From: Ctenosaura bakeri
Taxonomy: Eukaryota; Chordata; Lepidosauria; Squamata; Iguanidae
DNA: 64,000 nt
Direction of reading: 5' to 3'
NCBI GenBank assembly: GCA_948474755.1
Contig: CAOLHI010000023.1
Span: 1,116,001-1,180,000, forward strand
The notes under the pieces were generated by a model. That model did no database searches. It saw only the letters and a program-made list of their open reading frames with translations, and had not been told where the DNA came from. A program made the translations under genes and the position numbers. Of the stretch, positions 44,290 through 54,799 are shown piece after piece (position 1 is the first letter of the stretch; each line of letters begins with the position of its first letter).

Positions 44290-46215
44290 AAATTGACCAG
44301 GAATCAAAAGAACTCTGGAATGAAGCCAGGGACATTGTTAGGGAGGAATGCAAAAAGACACTATCTGCAGCCAGAAAAAGAAAGAGAAGCTTCAATGGAC
44401 AACATTTGAAACTCTTAAAGCAGTTAAGGACAGACGAAAAGAAAAAGTAAAAGGGGATAGAAAGAGGGTCAGAACCCTGAATGCAACTGTTCAGCAACTT
44501 GTGTGCAGGGACAAAGAGAACTACTATAATTATCAATGCAGAGAAATAGAAGATAACAAAAAAGGAAGAACAAGAGACCTTTTCCACAAGATCTGAAAAA
44601 TTAAGGGGAAATTTAAATCAAGAGTGGGGATGTTCTATGACCAGCAGTGGAACATCTTACATGACCAAATACAAATAAAAAGATGATGGAAACAATACAT
44701 TGAAGAATTCCGTAAAAAAGATGAAAAGGTGACAAATTCATTCAAGGAAGAACCATTTGCAAATAAACCTACAGTTTTATAAACTGAAGAGGAAGCTGCA
44801 GTAGAGCACTTGGGAAAAATAAATAATCACAAACAGGTGGCATACAAATAGAGCTGTTTCAGTCTCCAGAGACAGAATCTACTCTAGCTCTAAGTAAAAT
44901 CTGTCAAGAACCATGGAAAACAAAACAGATTGGAACTGTTCAGTATAAATTCCAATCCTTAAGAAAAGGGACACAAGGGATTACAGTAACCACAGGAACA
45001 TTGCATTAATCTCCCACGCAAGCAAAGCGATGCCCAAACTTCTACAATAAAACTTTTACCATATATAGGGCAAGAAAAGCCAGATTTCCATGCTAGGTTC
45101 AAGTAAGGAAGAGGCATTAGGGATCATATTGCAAGCACAGATTGGATAATGGCGTACATCAAAAATGTCAGAAGAAAATCAGCCTATGCTTTATAAATTA
45201 TAGCAAAGCCTTTGATTCTGTAGATCATAAAAAAATATGGATTATTCTCAAAGAAATGAGTGTGTCTCAACATTGGAGTGTCCTGATACATAGCCCATGC
45301 TCAGAACCAGAAGCTATCATCGATCAGGACAGCATGTGGAGAAACGGAATGGTTTCCAATTGGTAAGGGCATCAGGCAAGGCTGCATTTTATCACTTTAA
45401 CTTGTACACTAAATATATATAAAGCTGGATTAGAGGAAAGAGGCATGAGAACTAGAAGGAGGAACATCGATATAAGATATGCAGATGACACTATACTGCT
45501 AGCAGAAAAGACTTGGAACATTTACTGAAGAAAGTCAAGGGGGGAAATGCAAAGGCACGTTTACAGTTGAGCATTGAGGAGGGGGGAACCCAGAACTTTA
45601 AAGCAAACAAGGAAGACATTGAAACAGTGAAAGATTTTCTATACCTTGGCTCAGCCATTAATCAGAGTGGAAACTGTTGTCAAGAAATCAGAAGAAGACA
45701 AGGACTTGGAAGAGCAGCTGTGAAAGAAATAATCAAGATCCTAAAGTATACAGATAAATCACTGAATACTAAAGTTAGGATTGTTCTTGCCATTGCATCT
45801 TCCATTTCTGTGTATGGTTCTGAAAGCTGGACAGTGAAGAAAGCTGATAGGAAGGAAAAAATCTGAAATGTGGTGGTGGAGAAGAGTTCTACAGACACCC
45901 TGGACTGCTAAAAAGACAAATGTCCTAGAGCAAATCAAGCCTGAACTCTCCCAAGAAGCCTATATGAGTAAACTGAGGCTGTTGCACTTTGGTCGTATCA
46001 TGAGAATACCTGACTCACTAGAAAAGACAATAATGCTTGAGAAAGCAGAATGCAATAGGAAGAGGGGAAGATCACAATACAAATGGACAGACTCATTCAA
46101 GGAAGCCACAGCCCTGAATCTCCAAGGCCTGAGCAAGGCTGTTGATGATAAGGTGACTTAGAGGTCTCTCCTTCATAGAGTTGCCATTAGCCAAAGTTGA
46201 TTTGATGGCAGTTAA
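44290..46215 (+). mobile_element. Bov-B/RTE LINE, long decayed copy of ORF2
   Basis: The pieces are in order on the plus strand: KELWNEARDIV-like text, KAVKDRRKEKVKGD, then reverse transcriptase with CFINYSKAFDSVDHKKIW, GIRQGCIL (about 45367-45390) and a RYADDTILLAE catalytic box (about 45473-45505). These are followed by KDFLYLGSAINQ, SVYGSESWTVKKADRK, WWWRRVLQTPWTAKKTNVLE, FGRIMRIPDSLEKTIMLEKA and RGRSQYKWTDSF. Frameshifts and stops interrupt it (after YADD and at SWTVKKADRKEKI*). The endonuclease domain is largely missing. Bov-B elements are the presumed source of the machinery for the SINEs with GACTTGA...ACACAACAACA tails here. Confidence 0.9.
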
Positions 46216-46931
46216 CAAGAAGTGTAGAAAGTAACTTTTCTAATCTCTCAGTGGAATTGCGATATTCCCTAAATCCAGGCAAAGTTGGCCTTTGTTGTAA
46301 CTCAGCCCATGAACTTGGTCTTCTAATAATTCATGGCTTTGATTTGTTTTATTCTCAGTGTCCAAGTCATATGATATTGACATGAAAGCACTGATAGATT
46401 CAAGACAAGAGGCAGAGTTTCCAGATCTCTCCTTGTGCAACACATACAGTTAATGGGTCTTCCCTATGATATTTATTAATATAGTGGGTTTATAAGCACA
46501 GTGGAGCTTCTGCAATTAACAGCAGGCAGGTTTTTTTTTTAAATGAATGTTATTATTCAGTCATCAGTTGTATTGCATAGCCTCAGTAATCAGTTTGATT
46601 TGCATGTGTATTCACTGGATTTGAAGATGTTACATAAACTTAGTTTCACTTCTGAGCCATGAGATGGTTCAAGAAACTCCAGTGGCTAACCAGTGTTTAG
46701 TATCTGTTGAAGGCCAGCACTGGAGACTAGAAACTTTAATGCATTTCTGCGATACGGTATAGGATTTATTCCCCCATGCATGCAGGCCAAGCTATTGAGC
46801 TTTTTGCTGCACATCTGATTTCTAGGGGAATCCATAATGCCATAGGACCTTCTGCAAAGAGCAAAGTTAGCCCTATGCCACCTTTCAGGTTCACTTCCAA
46901 CACAACTCACCCTTTGTCTCATGGCATATCC

Positions 46932-47075
46932 TTCAATTGTCCCAGTTTGGCAGGGACAGTTCCAATTAATCCTGTGCTGTCTCAGCTTTTCAGCTGCTAT
47001 TAAAATGTTCCCATCTCTACCTCTAGCTTTTCTCCTTTGTCCTCAGCTTCCTCCAGCTGCTCTGAACTGAGTGCG
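46932..47075 (-). repeat. Unclassified dispersed repeat, partial copy (reverse)
   Basis: Inverse of the end of the repeat at 41755: TTGGCAGGGACAGTTCCAAT, TCAGCTGCTATTAAAATGTT, TTTGTCCTCAGCTTCC. Confidence 0.6.
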
Positions 47076-47106
47076 CAGTGAAAAAGTACTTTGCAGTCAA
47101 TTAACT

Positions 47107-47444
47107 GTGTTTAGCGGTGTTTAAATGTTTGAAGGAGTGCCATATGGAAGATGGAGCAAGCCTGTGTTCTGCTGCCCAGAACCTAGGACATGGAGCAATG
47201 GTGTCAAACTTCAGAAAAAGAGATTCCACCTAGACATTAGGAAGAAGCTCCTGATGGTAAGAGCAGTTCAACAGTGGTATATGCTACCTTGAAATGTGGT
47301 GGAGTCTCTTTCTTTGGAGGTTTTTAAACAGAGGCTGGATGGTAATCCGTTGGGAATGCTTTAATGGTGTGTTCGTCCATGGCAAAAGATTGGACTCGAC
47401 GGCCCTTGCTGTCTCTTCTAGTTCTGTGCTTCTATGATTCTAAC
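47107..47444 (+). mobile_element. CR1 LINE 3' end
   Basis: AATGTTTGAAGGAGTGCCAT through TTTGGAGGTTTTTAAACAGA to GTGCTTCTATGATTCTA. 5'-truncated. Confidence 0.9.
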
Positions 47445-47628
47445 TCAGGAGGGAGAAGAAGAGGAGGGGAATCTTGCCCTTCCCAAGAGAGTCAGGCAAA
47501 AAGAAACTGCTGCATTCTCTCCTGGTTTATGCGTTCTTCCTCAAATCAATAGTCTACCAGTGAATCAACACATTAGTAAATCCAGTTGATTCAATGGATC
47601 TAGTCAGGACTAATAATAAGATTTAGTA

Positions 47629-47822
47629 TGCAAGGGGATCTTGTAGCACCTTTGAGACTGAGAGAAGAAAGTTGGTAGCATAGGCTTTATAGACTTAATT
47701 CTACTTCATCAAGAAAACTAAGTATATGAAAACTTATGCTACCAACTTCTTTTTCTCAGTTAGTTCAAAGGTGCTACAAGATCCCTTTGCACACTGACTC
47801 AGACTAACAAGGTTATGTCTTT
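47629..47822. repeat. Inverted repeat (hairpin-forming), class uncertain
   Basis: GGATCTTGTAGCACCTTTGA on the left and its inverse TTCAAAGGTGCTACAAGATC on the right, continuing inward with TTGGTAGCATA and TATGCTACCAA. The outer right part (CTGACTCAGACTAACAAGGT) resembles an old amniote repeat seen in turtles and birds. Confidence 0.7.
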
Positions 47823-48186
47823 GAGTAAGATTTAGCAGTTGAGTCTGAACTTGGGAGACTCTCCTGTCTTTAAACCCTCCAGTAACTGCATACCACAAGT
47901 ATCTTTCTATTTCCTAGAGCACAATTTTTTTTTAATTCTTCAGTTATACACCAGGGCCAGAATTCATTTGGGAACCTATGCTCGTGGGAAATAGAACTGA
48001 ACAGTTTTGCAGCTGCTGTTACATTACTACCTAGGGGAGCCAACAAAGTGACTGTCGTAAATCGGGACCCATGCGCAACAGGACACTGGCTAGCAAGCAC
48101 AGATGCATGTCAGTAGAGCTAGTGTCCTGTTATGCTCCTTTGCAATTTACTAACAGAGTTCCTTAGCCCCTCTGCTATGGAGCTAA

Positions 48187-48680
48187 GGCCCTTTCCACAC
48201 AAGGAAGTTAAGACGGACCAAGGCGTCCTGTCACGGAGGTCGTCCGCACCTTGGATCGGACTAGGTTCAGACTATTTACCTTAGTTCCACACCTAAGTCC
48301 GATCCAAAACGCCCCCAAGTGGTCCTCCAGCACGCTAAGTGAAGACCAGAAAAAAATGGTCTTTCAATTTTCCAGAGCACATTTCGTTCCTTCTCAGTTG
48401 TGCAGATGCACAGATTCGCACCAATGCGAACCTGCGATCAGCGCAGGGCGGGCTGTGGGCGTGGCCAGCTTCAGCAGTTGCTCCAGACCACAAACAACCG
48501 GAAGCCGCCATTTTAGCCTCACCAGTGCGGATCTAAAGACCTCGCACTGCCCTCAATCACCCTGGAACAAAGAAAGGAGCCCTGCGGAAGGGCTTAAGGG
48601 AAAATTCGTGTTGCTTCGAGGCCAGAAGAATTGGCAAGTAACGGCACGGAGCGATTCACTCACCTCGTGCGGAAAGGGCC
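48187..48680 (+). mobile_element. GC-rich Harbinger-like MITE with TAA target duplication
   Basis: 494 bp, GGCCCTTTCCACACAAGG to GTGCGGAAAGGGCC, flanked by TAA at 48184-48186 and 48681-48683. Internal GGAAGCCGCCATTTTAG and paired TTGGATCGGACTAGG / CCTAAGTCCGATCCAA segments are shared in plan with the next copy. No transposase. Confidence 0.83.
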
Positions 48681-48763
48681 TAAAGTATGCATAAAGTTTA
48701 TGCAATGTAAACCTCAAAAAAGAATTCCAGCCACCTAGGGTTGTTTTTCTTTTTTAACTTTTA

Positions 48764-49238
48764 GGCCCTTTCCACACGGGGGTCTAAAAACAGTGTAGAG
48801 CGACCTCTGACGGAGATCGTCTACACCGTAAAGTGGATTGGGGCGGACTACTTTTGCATAGTTCCACACCCCAATCCACGCTAGGGCGCCCAGAAGTGGC
48901 GGCGCCGTGTGCTTTTTGAAAACCACTTTTCAAGTGGTTTTTTAAAAGCGCAATTGTGCAGCCGCGTGCAGCCCCGTCACAGTGCCCGGTGTGGATTTGC
49001 AGGCGCATGCAAGGGCGTGCCTGGAGATCTGCTGGGGGGGCTTTCTGGCTGGCGAGCTTCTCCAGTTGGTGGAGAGCCTCCGCCAGTCGTAAGCCGCCAT
49101 TTTGGGCCCCGCAGGACGCCGCGGGACGCCGAGGAGTGTGGAGCAGCGAAAACGCGCTGGTCCACATGGCGACGGACTCAGGTAAGGTCCGTTTCAGTGT
49201 GGTTTCCCCCGTTTCTTCGCCCGCGTGTGGAAAGGGCC
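48764..49238 (+). mobile_element. GC-rich Harbinger-like MITE, second copy in the same orientation
   Basis: 475 bp, GGCCCTTTCCACACGGGG to GTGTGGAAAGGGCC; TTA on the left and TAA on the right. The core CTTCTCCAGTTGGTGGAGAG and CGTAAGCCGCCATTTTGG matches 22809-23280 in reverse, so this copy and that one form one subfamily. Confidence 0.83.
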
Positions 49239-49408
49239 TAAGTCTCTCTGAGCATTGTGGGCATGGTTCTTTACCACTGATATAGTGTCTTGAACATTTG
49301 TTCCATTAATTTACTTTATTTTGGTTCTGCATCTCTTGCATACTGCAAACTGGGAAAGAGGGAGGATTAGCATGTGTGCAGGTAACATTTCTGGAGTCCA
49401 TCAACAAA

Positions 49409-49609
49409 GGCCATTTCCGCCCTACACTTTTATAGTGCTATTATTCCACTTTCAACGTTCTATGGAATCCTGGGGTTTGCAGTTTAGGAAGGGGCATTTA
49501 GAATTCTCAGCCAGAGAGCTCCTTGGCCTCGGTAAACTGCAAACCTCAGAATTCCACAGGATGTTGAAAATAGAATAATTGCACTACAACAGCATAGGGT
49601 GGAATGGCC
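49409..49609. mobile_element. Palindromic foldback MITE, copy 5 of 6
   Basis: GGCCATTTCCGCCCTACACT and inverse ending GGGTGGAATGGCC, 201 bp. Confidence 0.85.
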
Positions 49610-49744
49610 AATTTTTGCAGCATATCCTCCTGTTGAAACTTCTTCAGAGCCACGTTGTTGGGAGGATAAAGTAAAGGTGTTCGGTGGGTTTTGTTGTTGT
49701 TAATTAAAAAGGCTATACAGGAAAAACAATACTACAACATTCAA

Positions 49745-49980
49745 ATGTATCTTTATTCGTTAGTCACACTTATTCCAGCCTTCTCCCAACGAGCTCAAGG
49801 CAGAGCCCACAGCTTTCCAGCTTCCCATTTTCTTCTCACAACAACTCTGCCAGGCAGGGCAGCCTGAGAAAAGAGGGATGGAGAGACTGGTTCAAGGTTG
49901 CTCAGTGGGGAGTCATACCTGGATCATCCCAAGTTCCAGCCTAACTTTTCAGCTGCACATTGGCCCTGCTGATGTTGTTA
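49745..49980 (-). repeat. Possible old SINE/LINE fragment
   Basis: Contains CTCACAACAACTCTGCCAGG and GGTTCAAGGTTGCTCAGTGG, blocks common in old reptile interspersed repeats. Family not assigned. Confidence 0.4.
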
Positions 49981-50010
49981 AATGATGAACTGACAGTTTT
50001 CTCTATCTCA

Positions 50011-50212
50011 GGCGATTTTCATACTACACTGTTATAACACTATCATTCCACTTTCAACCTGCTATGGAATCCTGGGGTTTGCAGTTGAGTGAGCGGCATT
50101 TAGAATTCTCAGCCAGAGAGCTCTTTGACCCAGAAAACTACAAACCCCAGAATTCCACAGGATATTGAAAGCAGAATCATAGAACTATTAACAGTGTAGG
50201 GTGGAAATGGCC
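50011..50212. mobile_element. Palindromic foldback MITE, copy 6 of 6
   Basis: Left end mutated (GGCGATTTTCATACTACACT), right inverse GTAGGGTGGAAATGGCC. It directly abuts the next element. Confidence 0.82.
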
Positions 50213-50213
50213 C

Positions 50214-50484
50214 CAGTGGTTCTTAACCTTTTCTTTACTGTGGACCCCCTGTAAATATAATTTTTTGTCAGGGACACTCAAGACTTAACTCGAAATCTAA
50301 ATTTAAGTATTCAAATGTTTATTTATTTAAGGCTTCTAAAGACTAGGATTCAAATCCCTGATCAAACACCGGGTGATGTAGGGCAAGTCCCTGTTGCTGC
50401 CATAGCTGTTGGTATCCAGCTGCAAGGCTTCACTGACCCCCTGGGAGGGCTTTGGGGACCCAGATCTCAGATTAAGAACCCCTG
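50214..50484. mobile_element. hAT (Charlie/MER5-like) MITE
   Basis: Ends CAGTGGTTCTTAACCTT and the inverse GATTAAGAACCCCTG, characteristic of hAT-Charlie elements. No matching 8-bp flank, probably because of age or the adjoining insertion. Confidence 0.75.
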
Positions 50485-50489
50485 ATCCA

Positions 50490-51540
50490 TCTTGTTTTCT
50501 GATAAGTCCAATTCACTGAATTCACTGTTGCAACTTCAGTATGCATTAGAAATCCTCTCCTCCTGCAATCAAGACCAGTAGCAACATCACAGTTGGCCTT
50601 AGGAAAAGTTCCCAGCTGTTTGAAGTGTGTTTGTTTTCAGTATCACCATGTTAAGGTAATATGAAATCAATTTAAGAGGCTCATTAATCAACTGCTGATT
50701 AGCAAATCCTACAGCATGGGAGGTAACAGAGCTGTAAGAAGCTAAGATGATCAAAGGAAATAGATTTATCTCCAACAGAAACACAAGACCTACCTGTGTG
50801 ATGGTTTAATGTCATCATAAAGCTGAAGAACCTCCACAAGGCAATCTTGTCATGAAGTGAGACAGTAGAATCAACAAGCCTGAGTTTGGTACAGCGGAAC
50901 ATAAAAATCCACCTACGTAGTTATGCAGGAGGCCTGATGCTAGGAAAGAACCATGCCATGAAGAAACTCTTTGCCACCTCTGTGACTGATCTATGGCCAT
51001 TTTGAGGGAGGTGGAGCTGTGCCTGGGGCTACCACGCAGCCATGGGTGTAAGAAGCATTGCGCAAGGAGCTACTGGATACTCCCTGTGCAACATCACGAG
51101 AAGTGTTTTTATATAAAACCTGGTTACATAAATGGTTCAAGAGGATTCTGGATCCAAATTTTTCCATGCTCCCTGTATGCACACTGCCCAATCCTAAGGG
51201 AACCTATTTTTTAAAAATGAGTAGAGGTTCAGCCCTATTCAATAAAAGACCTATATTGGGCATTACTGCACCTTGAATCTATTTATTCTTTCCTTACTGA
51301 TGGGCTGAGGTTGAGTTGCAGGCATTAGAAAGATGTGTGTGAGGTGACTGATATCTGTGAGTCGTATTTTGTGGTAAAATTACCACTGTTTGCAGTGAGT
51401 GGGGAGAAACATCACTACTATGAGCAGATCACCAGTATGGAGGACAATACTGTTTACTGAGATGATGCTTGGACTAGTCCATTGGCCAAGTTGGCTGGCA
51501 GCTGTATTTCAAAATTAAACAGGCTCTGAGATAATTTGAG
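50490..51540. other. Intergenic, unassigned
   Basis: Short frames on the minus strand (50699-50902 and 50815-51000) look superficially protein-like, but I cannot connect them to a family. No repeat recognised. Confidence 0.3.
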
Positions 51541-51544
51541 GTGC

Positions 51545-52203
51545 TGCTGTAAAGTTGAAGTCTTTCATGGCTGGAATCCATAGGTTGTTGTGGGTTTTCT
51601 GGGCTTTGAGGCCATGTTCTATTAGTATTTTCTCTTGATGTTGTGGCTGGCCTCTTCAGAGGATCTGGTGGCATGGAAGTGAGACAGAGTATATATACAT
51701 GTGTAGTTCCTGGATGGGAGGAAGCAATTTGCATATGTCACAGTTGGCCTGTGTGATGGCCTATTGTTAAATGGGATATCCTCCAGGGTTGTTTTGTTAG
51801 TCAGGGGATATGCATAGCAATGCGTTAAGTACTTTAGCCATCCACTGTATTGTTTTCCGTAGAGGGACCTCCAGAGTCTGGATGGTGTTCCTTGGCATAT
51901 ATTTGAGGCTTGATTTTAGTGTTCTTCAGTACTGGTAGCCAAATTTTGTTTACTTTCCGAGTCTCTTCTTTCCTGTTGAAATTGTCCGTGTGTTTATGGA
52001 TTTCAATGGCCTCTCTGTGTAGTCTGACATGGTCGTTGTCAGAACGGTCCAGAATTTCTGTGTTTTCAAAAAGTATTCTGTGTCCAGGTTGGTTTATAAC
52101 ATGTTCTGCTACTGCTGATTTTTCTGGCTGGATCAGTCTGCAGTGTCTTTCATGTTCTTTAATTAGTGTTTGGATGTTGCGTAGCATTTGCTGAATTTTC
52201 TTG
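51545..52203 (-). mobile_element. Penelope-like retroelement, 3' part with GIY-YIG endonuclease C-terminal half
   Basis: The minus frame (51834-52229) reads IKEHERHCRLIQPEKSAVAE, then HVRLHREAIEIHKHTDNFNR and KIWLPVL, the C-terminal half of the GIY-YIG endonuclease of Penelope-like elements. The 3' UTR continues to about 51545. The N-terminal half of the domain lies on the opposite strand beside it. Confidence 0.85.
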
Positions 52204-52345
52204 GTCTGTAGATGTTCAGCAAAGGACAAGAGGGATCCTCTAACTTCTGCTGGAGTTTACCACATACCTTGCAGTTCTGGGCAGGTCTACATAGGGACTA
52301 CAAAACGCAGCGTCCAAATATGTGAATGTGGAATAACTGTGAATA
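52204..52345 (+). mobile_element. Penelope-like retroelement, inverted 5' piece with GIY-YIG motif
   Basis: The plus strand reads KDKRDPLTSAGVYHIPCSSG then QVYIGTTKRSV, i.e. the GIY...YIG core that should precede the minus-strand piece at 51545-52203. The two therefore form one element with its 5' segment inverted. Confidence 0.82.
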
Positions 52346-52541
52346 ACTCTAGGCCCTTCCAAATCATCTTTAACACACAAAAAAGTATGATCACCATATC
52401 CAACTCAATGTGGATTTCTTTGAGGCATCAGGTTTCCTTCACAAGGCTGAAGTAGCTGGCTGGTGGGGCTTACTGCCACCTCCACTGCTGCCCCACACCA
52501 TTTTTAAGAGGGACTTACAAGCCTCACTCGCAGTTTCTCAG

Positions 52542-53385
52542 TGTTACCCTGATTTCTGGGGTCCCTTGGGAGACACCTCAATGTGCTCCACATGATGAGG
52601 AATGGAAACTAGCCAGAGCACAAGCAATAGCCATGCGAGAGGCAGGGTAACCTAGCAGGGTCTTTTTACCCAGTTTTTACAGGGTCAGGCCAAGCCAAAA
52701 ACGAAACAAGAATGTCCAATAAATGATTTTATTGAATGAAAATCTCACGCAGCAACGCAATCATTCACATACGCACCCGAGAGGTATTAAGAAGAAAAAG
52801 AGAGGAAATTGGATAGGGGGGTATTGAAGGGGTGTAGTTGGGGTAATACTGCACCTTTTCCTGAAGTCCTGGGTCTGGGAAGGCAGCGGAGAAGTGGGGC
52901 TCAGCATGGAGAGGGCTGAGGGGATCACTCAATGGATGGAGAAACAATTAGCTGGGATGACTGGGAGTGATCCAAAGAACCACTCAAAAACTGGGACTAT
53001 TTTTAGGAGAAAAAGTACCTGGAGGACTAGTCCTTTCCTAGGGAGAACAATGGGTGTTGCAGTGGGCATGAAGCTCCACACTGGTAATTTCCTTTGTGTG
53101 ATGGGATTGCAAGGTGCTGCCAAAGTCTCAGGATCTTTGACTGTGTTTTGTGGTATGACTTCTGGTCCTCGTCTGATGGAATATTTGCTCAACTTGGGGC
53201 AGACATGCTAATCCCCTCAAGTCAGCTTCTCAGGGGCTGAGGACCCTTTGTTTATTGTGGGTTTGCACACCTTGAGGTCTCCTGGGGCTACATGACTGGG
53301 GATTTTACTGGCCTGACCTGGTTTTCAATCTTTGACCATTGCTGCCTACGTGCCCATCCGGGTGACCTCTCAGGCACATGGAATC
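52542..53385 (-). mobile_element. Solo LTR, copy D (related to A-C, reversed)
   Basis: Reversed, it shows CCCTATCCAATTTCCTCTC, the poly(A) signal ATTCAATAAAATCATTTATT, ACCCTGCTAGGTTACCC and a right end AATCAGGGTAACA like copy A's GGGGTAACA. The body has diverged. Left edge approximate. Confidence 0.62.
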
Positions 53386-53489
53386 ATATTTTAATATCAA
53401 AATTGTTTACCAGTGAGATAACATCAGTCCCACAAGGCTTGCAGTCCCTATTAAAAATGACCTAGGCAGGCAGCAGAAGTGACAGCAAA

Positions 53490-53550
53490 CAATCCGTGAA
53501 TAATCAAATCTGCAAAAGTGAAACCCGCAAATGCGGAAGGCTGACTATAT
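53490..53550. mobile_element. pogo-type MITE, terminal fragment
   Basis: GAATAATCAAATCTGCAAAA, then CCGCAAATGCGGAAGGCTGA and CTATA: the same end as at 130-177. Confidence 0.55.
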
Positions 53551-53642
53551 TTGCTTTTTGGTATAACAAATTGCCTATAGAAGCATCCTCCTGTACCTCT
53601 GCTGGTACATGCTTTGTGGTCTGGATTGTTTGTTGTTGTTGA

Positions 53643-54007
53643 TCATAGAATCATAGAGTTGGAAGAGACCACAAGGGCCATCGAGTCCAACCCTATTCTG
53701 CCATGCAGGAATACACAATCAATACCCTCCCAACAGATGACCATCTAACCTCTGTTTAAAAATCTCCAAAGAAAGACCCCACCACTCTCCAAGGCAGCTT
53801 ATTCCACTGTCAGACTGCTTTTATTATCAGGAAGTTCTTCCTAAGATGTAGATGGAATCTCTTTTCCTGTAGCTTGAAGCCATTGCTCCATGTCCTAGTC
53901 TCTGAAGCAGCAGAAAACAGGCTTGCTCCATTCTCCTTATAACATTCCTTCAAATATCTAAACATAGCTATTGTGCCACCTCTTAACCTCTTCTTCAGGC
54001 CTCATAG
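53643..54007 (-). mobile_element. CR1 LINE 3' end
   Basis: ATCATAGAATCATAGAGTTG on the left (inverted terminal repeat), then CCATCTAACCTCTGTTTAAA, GGAAGTTCTTCCTAAGATG and CTTCAAATATCTAAACATAG. 5'-truncated. Confidence 0.9.
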
Positions 54008-54011
54008 GGTG

Positions 54012-54205
54012 TTGTTATTGTTGTGGTAGTGGTGCACCTTCAAGTAATTTCAAACTTACTGTGACACTATTACAAGGTTTTCTGGGGCTGAGAGTATATG
54101 ACACACCCAAGGTCACTCAGTGGATATCCAAGCTCGAACAGGGATAGAACTCTGGCCTCCAGGATCATAGTCCAATGCTCAAACCACTATACCATGCTGG
54201 GTCTT
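54012..54205 (-). mobile_element. tRNA-derived SINE
   Basis: Plus-strand order: TGTTGTTATTGTTG, CACCTTCAAGTAATTTCAAA, CACCCAAGGTCACTCAGTGG, CAAACCACTATACCATGCTG. It abuts the CR1. Confidence 0.85.
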
Positions 54206-54340
54206 GGATTATTTTTACTCCATCTTGTTGTGTACTGGCCTGGAGTCCCCTCTGGGGAAGAAAGACTAGATTTCCAAGAAATAAAACATAAAATAACTGG
54301 ACTCCACTTGAGATTCTGTACAAAGTCAGGCTAAAACCAG

Positions 54341-54564
54341 GAGCCCTGGTGGCGCAGTGGTTAAATGCCAGTACTGCAAGCCACAAGGTTGTGAGTTCAA
54401 TCCTGCCGGGCTCCAAGGTTGACTCAGCCTTCCATCCTTTCGCAAGTCGGTAAAATGAGTACCCAGCTTGTTGGGGGCATGTATAGAAATGTTTCGAAAT
54501 ACATGCTATTTGTAAGTTGTTCGCCGCCTCGATCCATATGGAGAGGCGGGATACAAATAAATAA

Positions 54565-54627
<63 letters not shown>
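54341..54627 (+). mobile_element. tRNA-derived SINE (GAGCCCTGG family) with long (AAT)n tail
   Basis: GGAGCCCTGGTGGCGCAGTG, then GTTGTGAGTTCAATCCTGCC, GCCTCGATCCATATGGAGAG and an ATA/AAT triplet run from about 54565 to 54627. The best-preserved copy in the window. Confidence 0.94.
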
Positions 54628-54628
<1 letters not shown>

Positions 54629-54799
54629 CTGAAAATAGCCTAGCAAATTAATTCTTCCATAAACGGATAATAATACCTGGATCTAAGAGCTGGGACATTA
54701 TTCCAGGTTTGGTTCCCTCCGTGCCGCCCAGTTGGATGAGAACCCCTTGCAAAGCTTTAAAGGATGGGCCCTGCTTCGAATGACTGACCACTAGGGAAA

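Noticed and set aside
50699..51000. Minus-strand frames (FRCTKLRLVDSTVSLHDK...) that look like an exon with a possible GT donor.
   Set aside because: No family recognised, a stop lies seven codons upstream, and no partner exon is visible.
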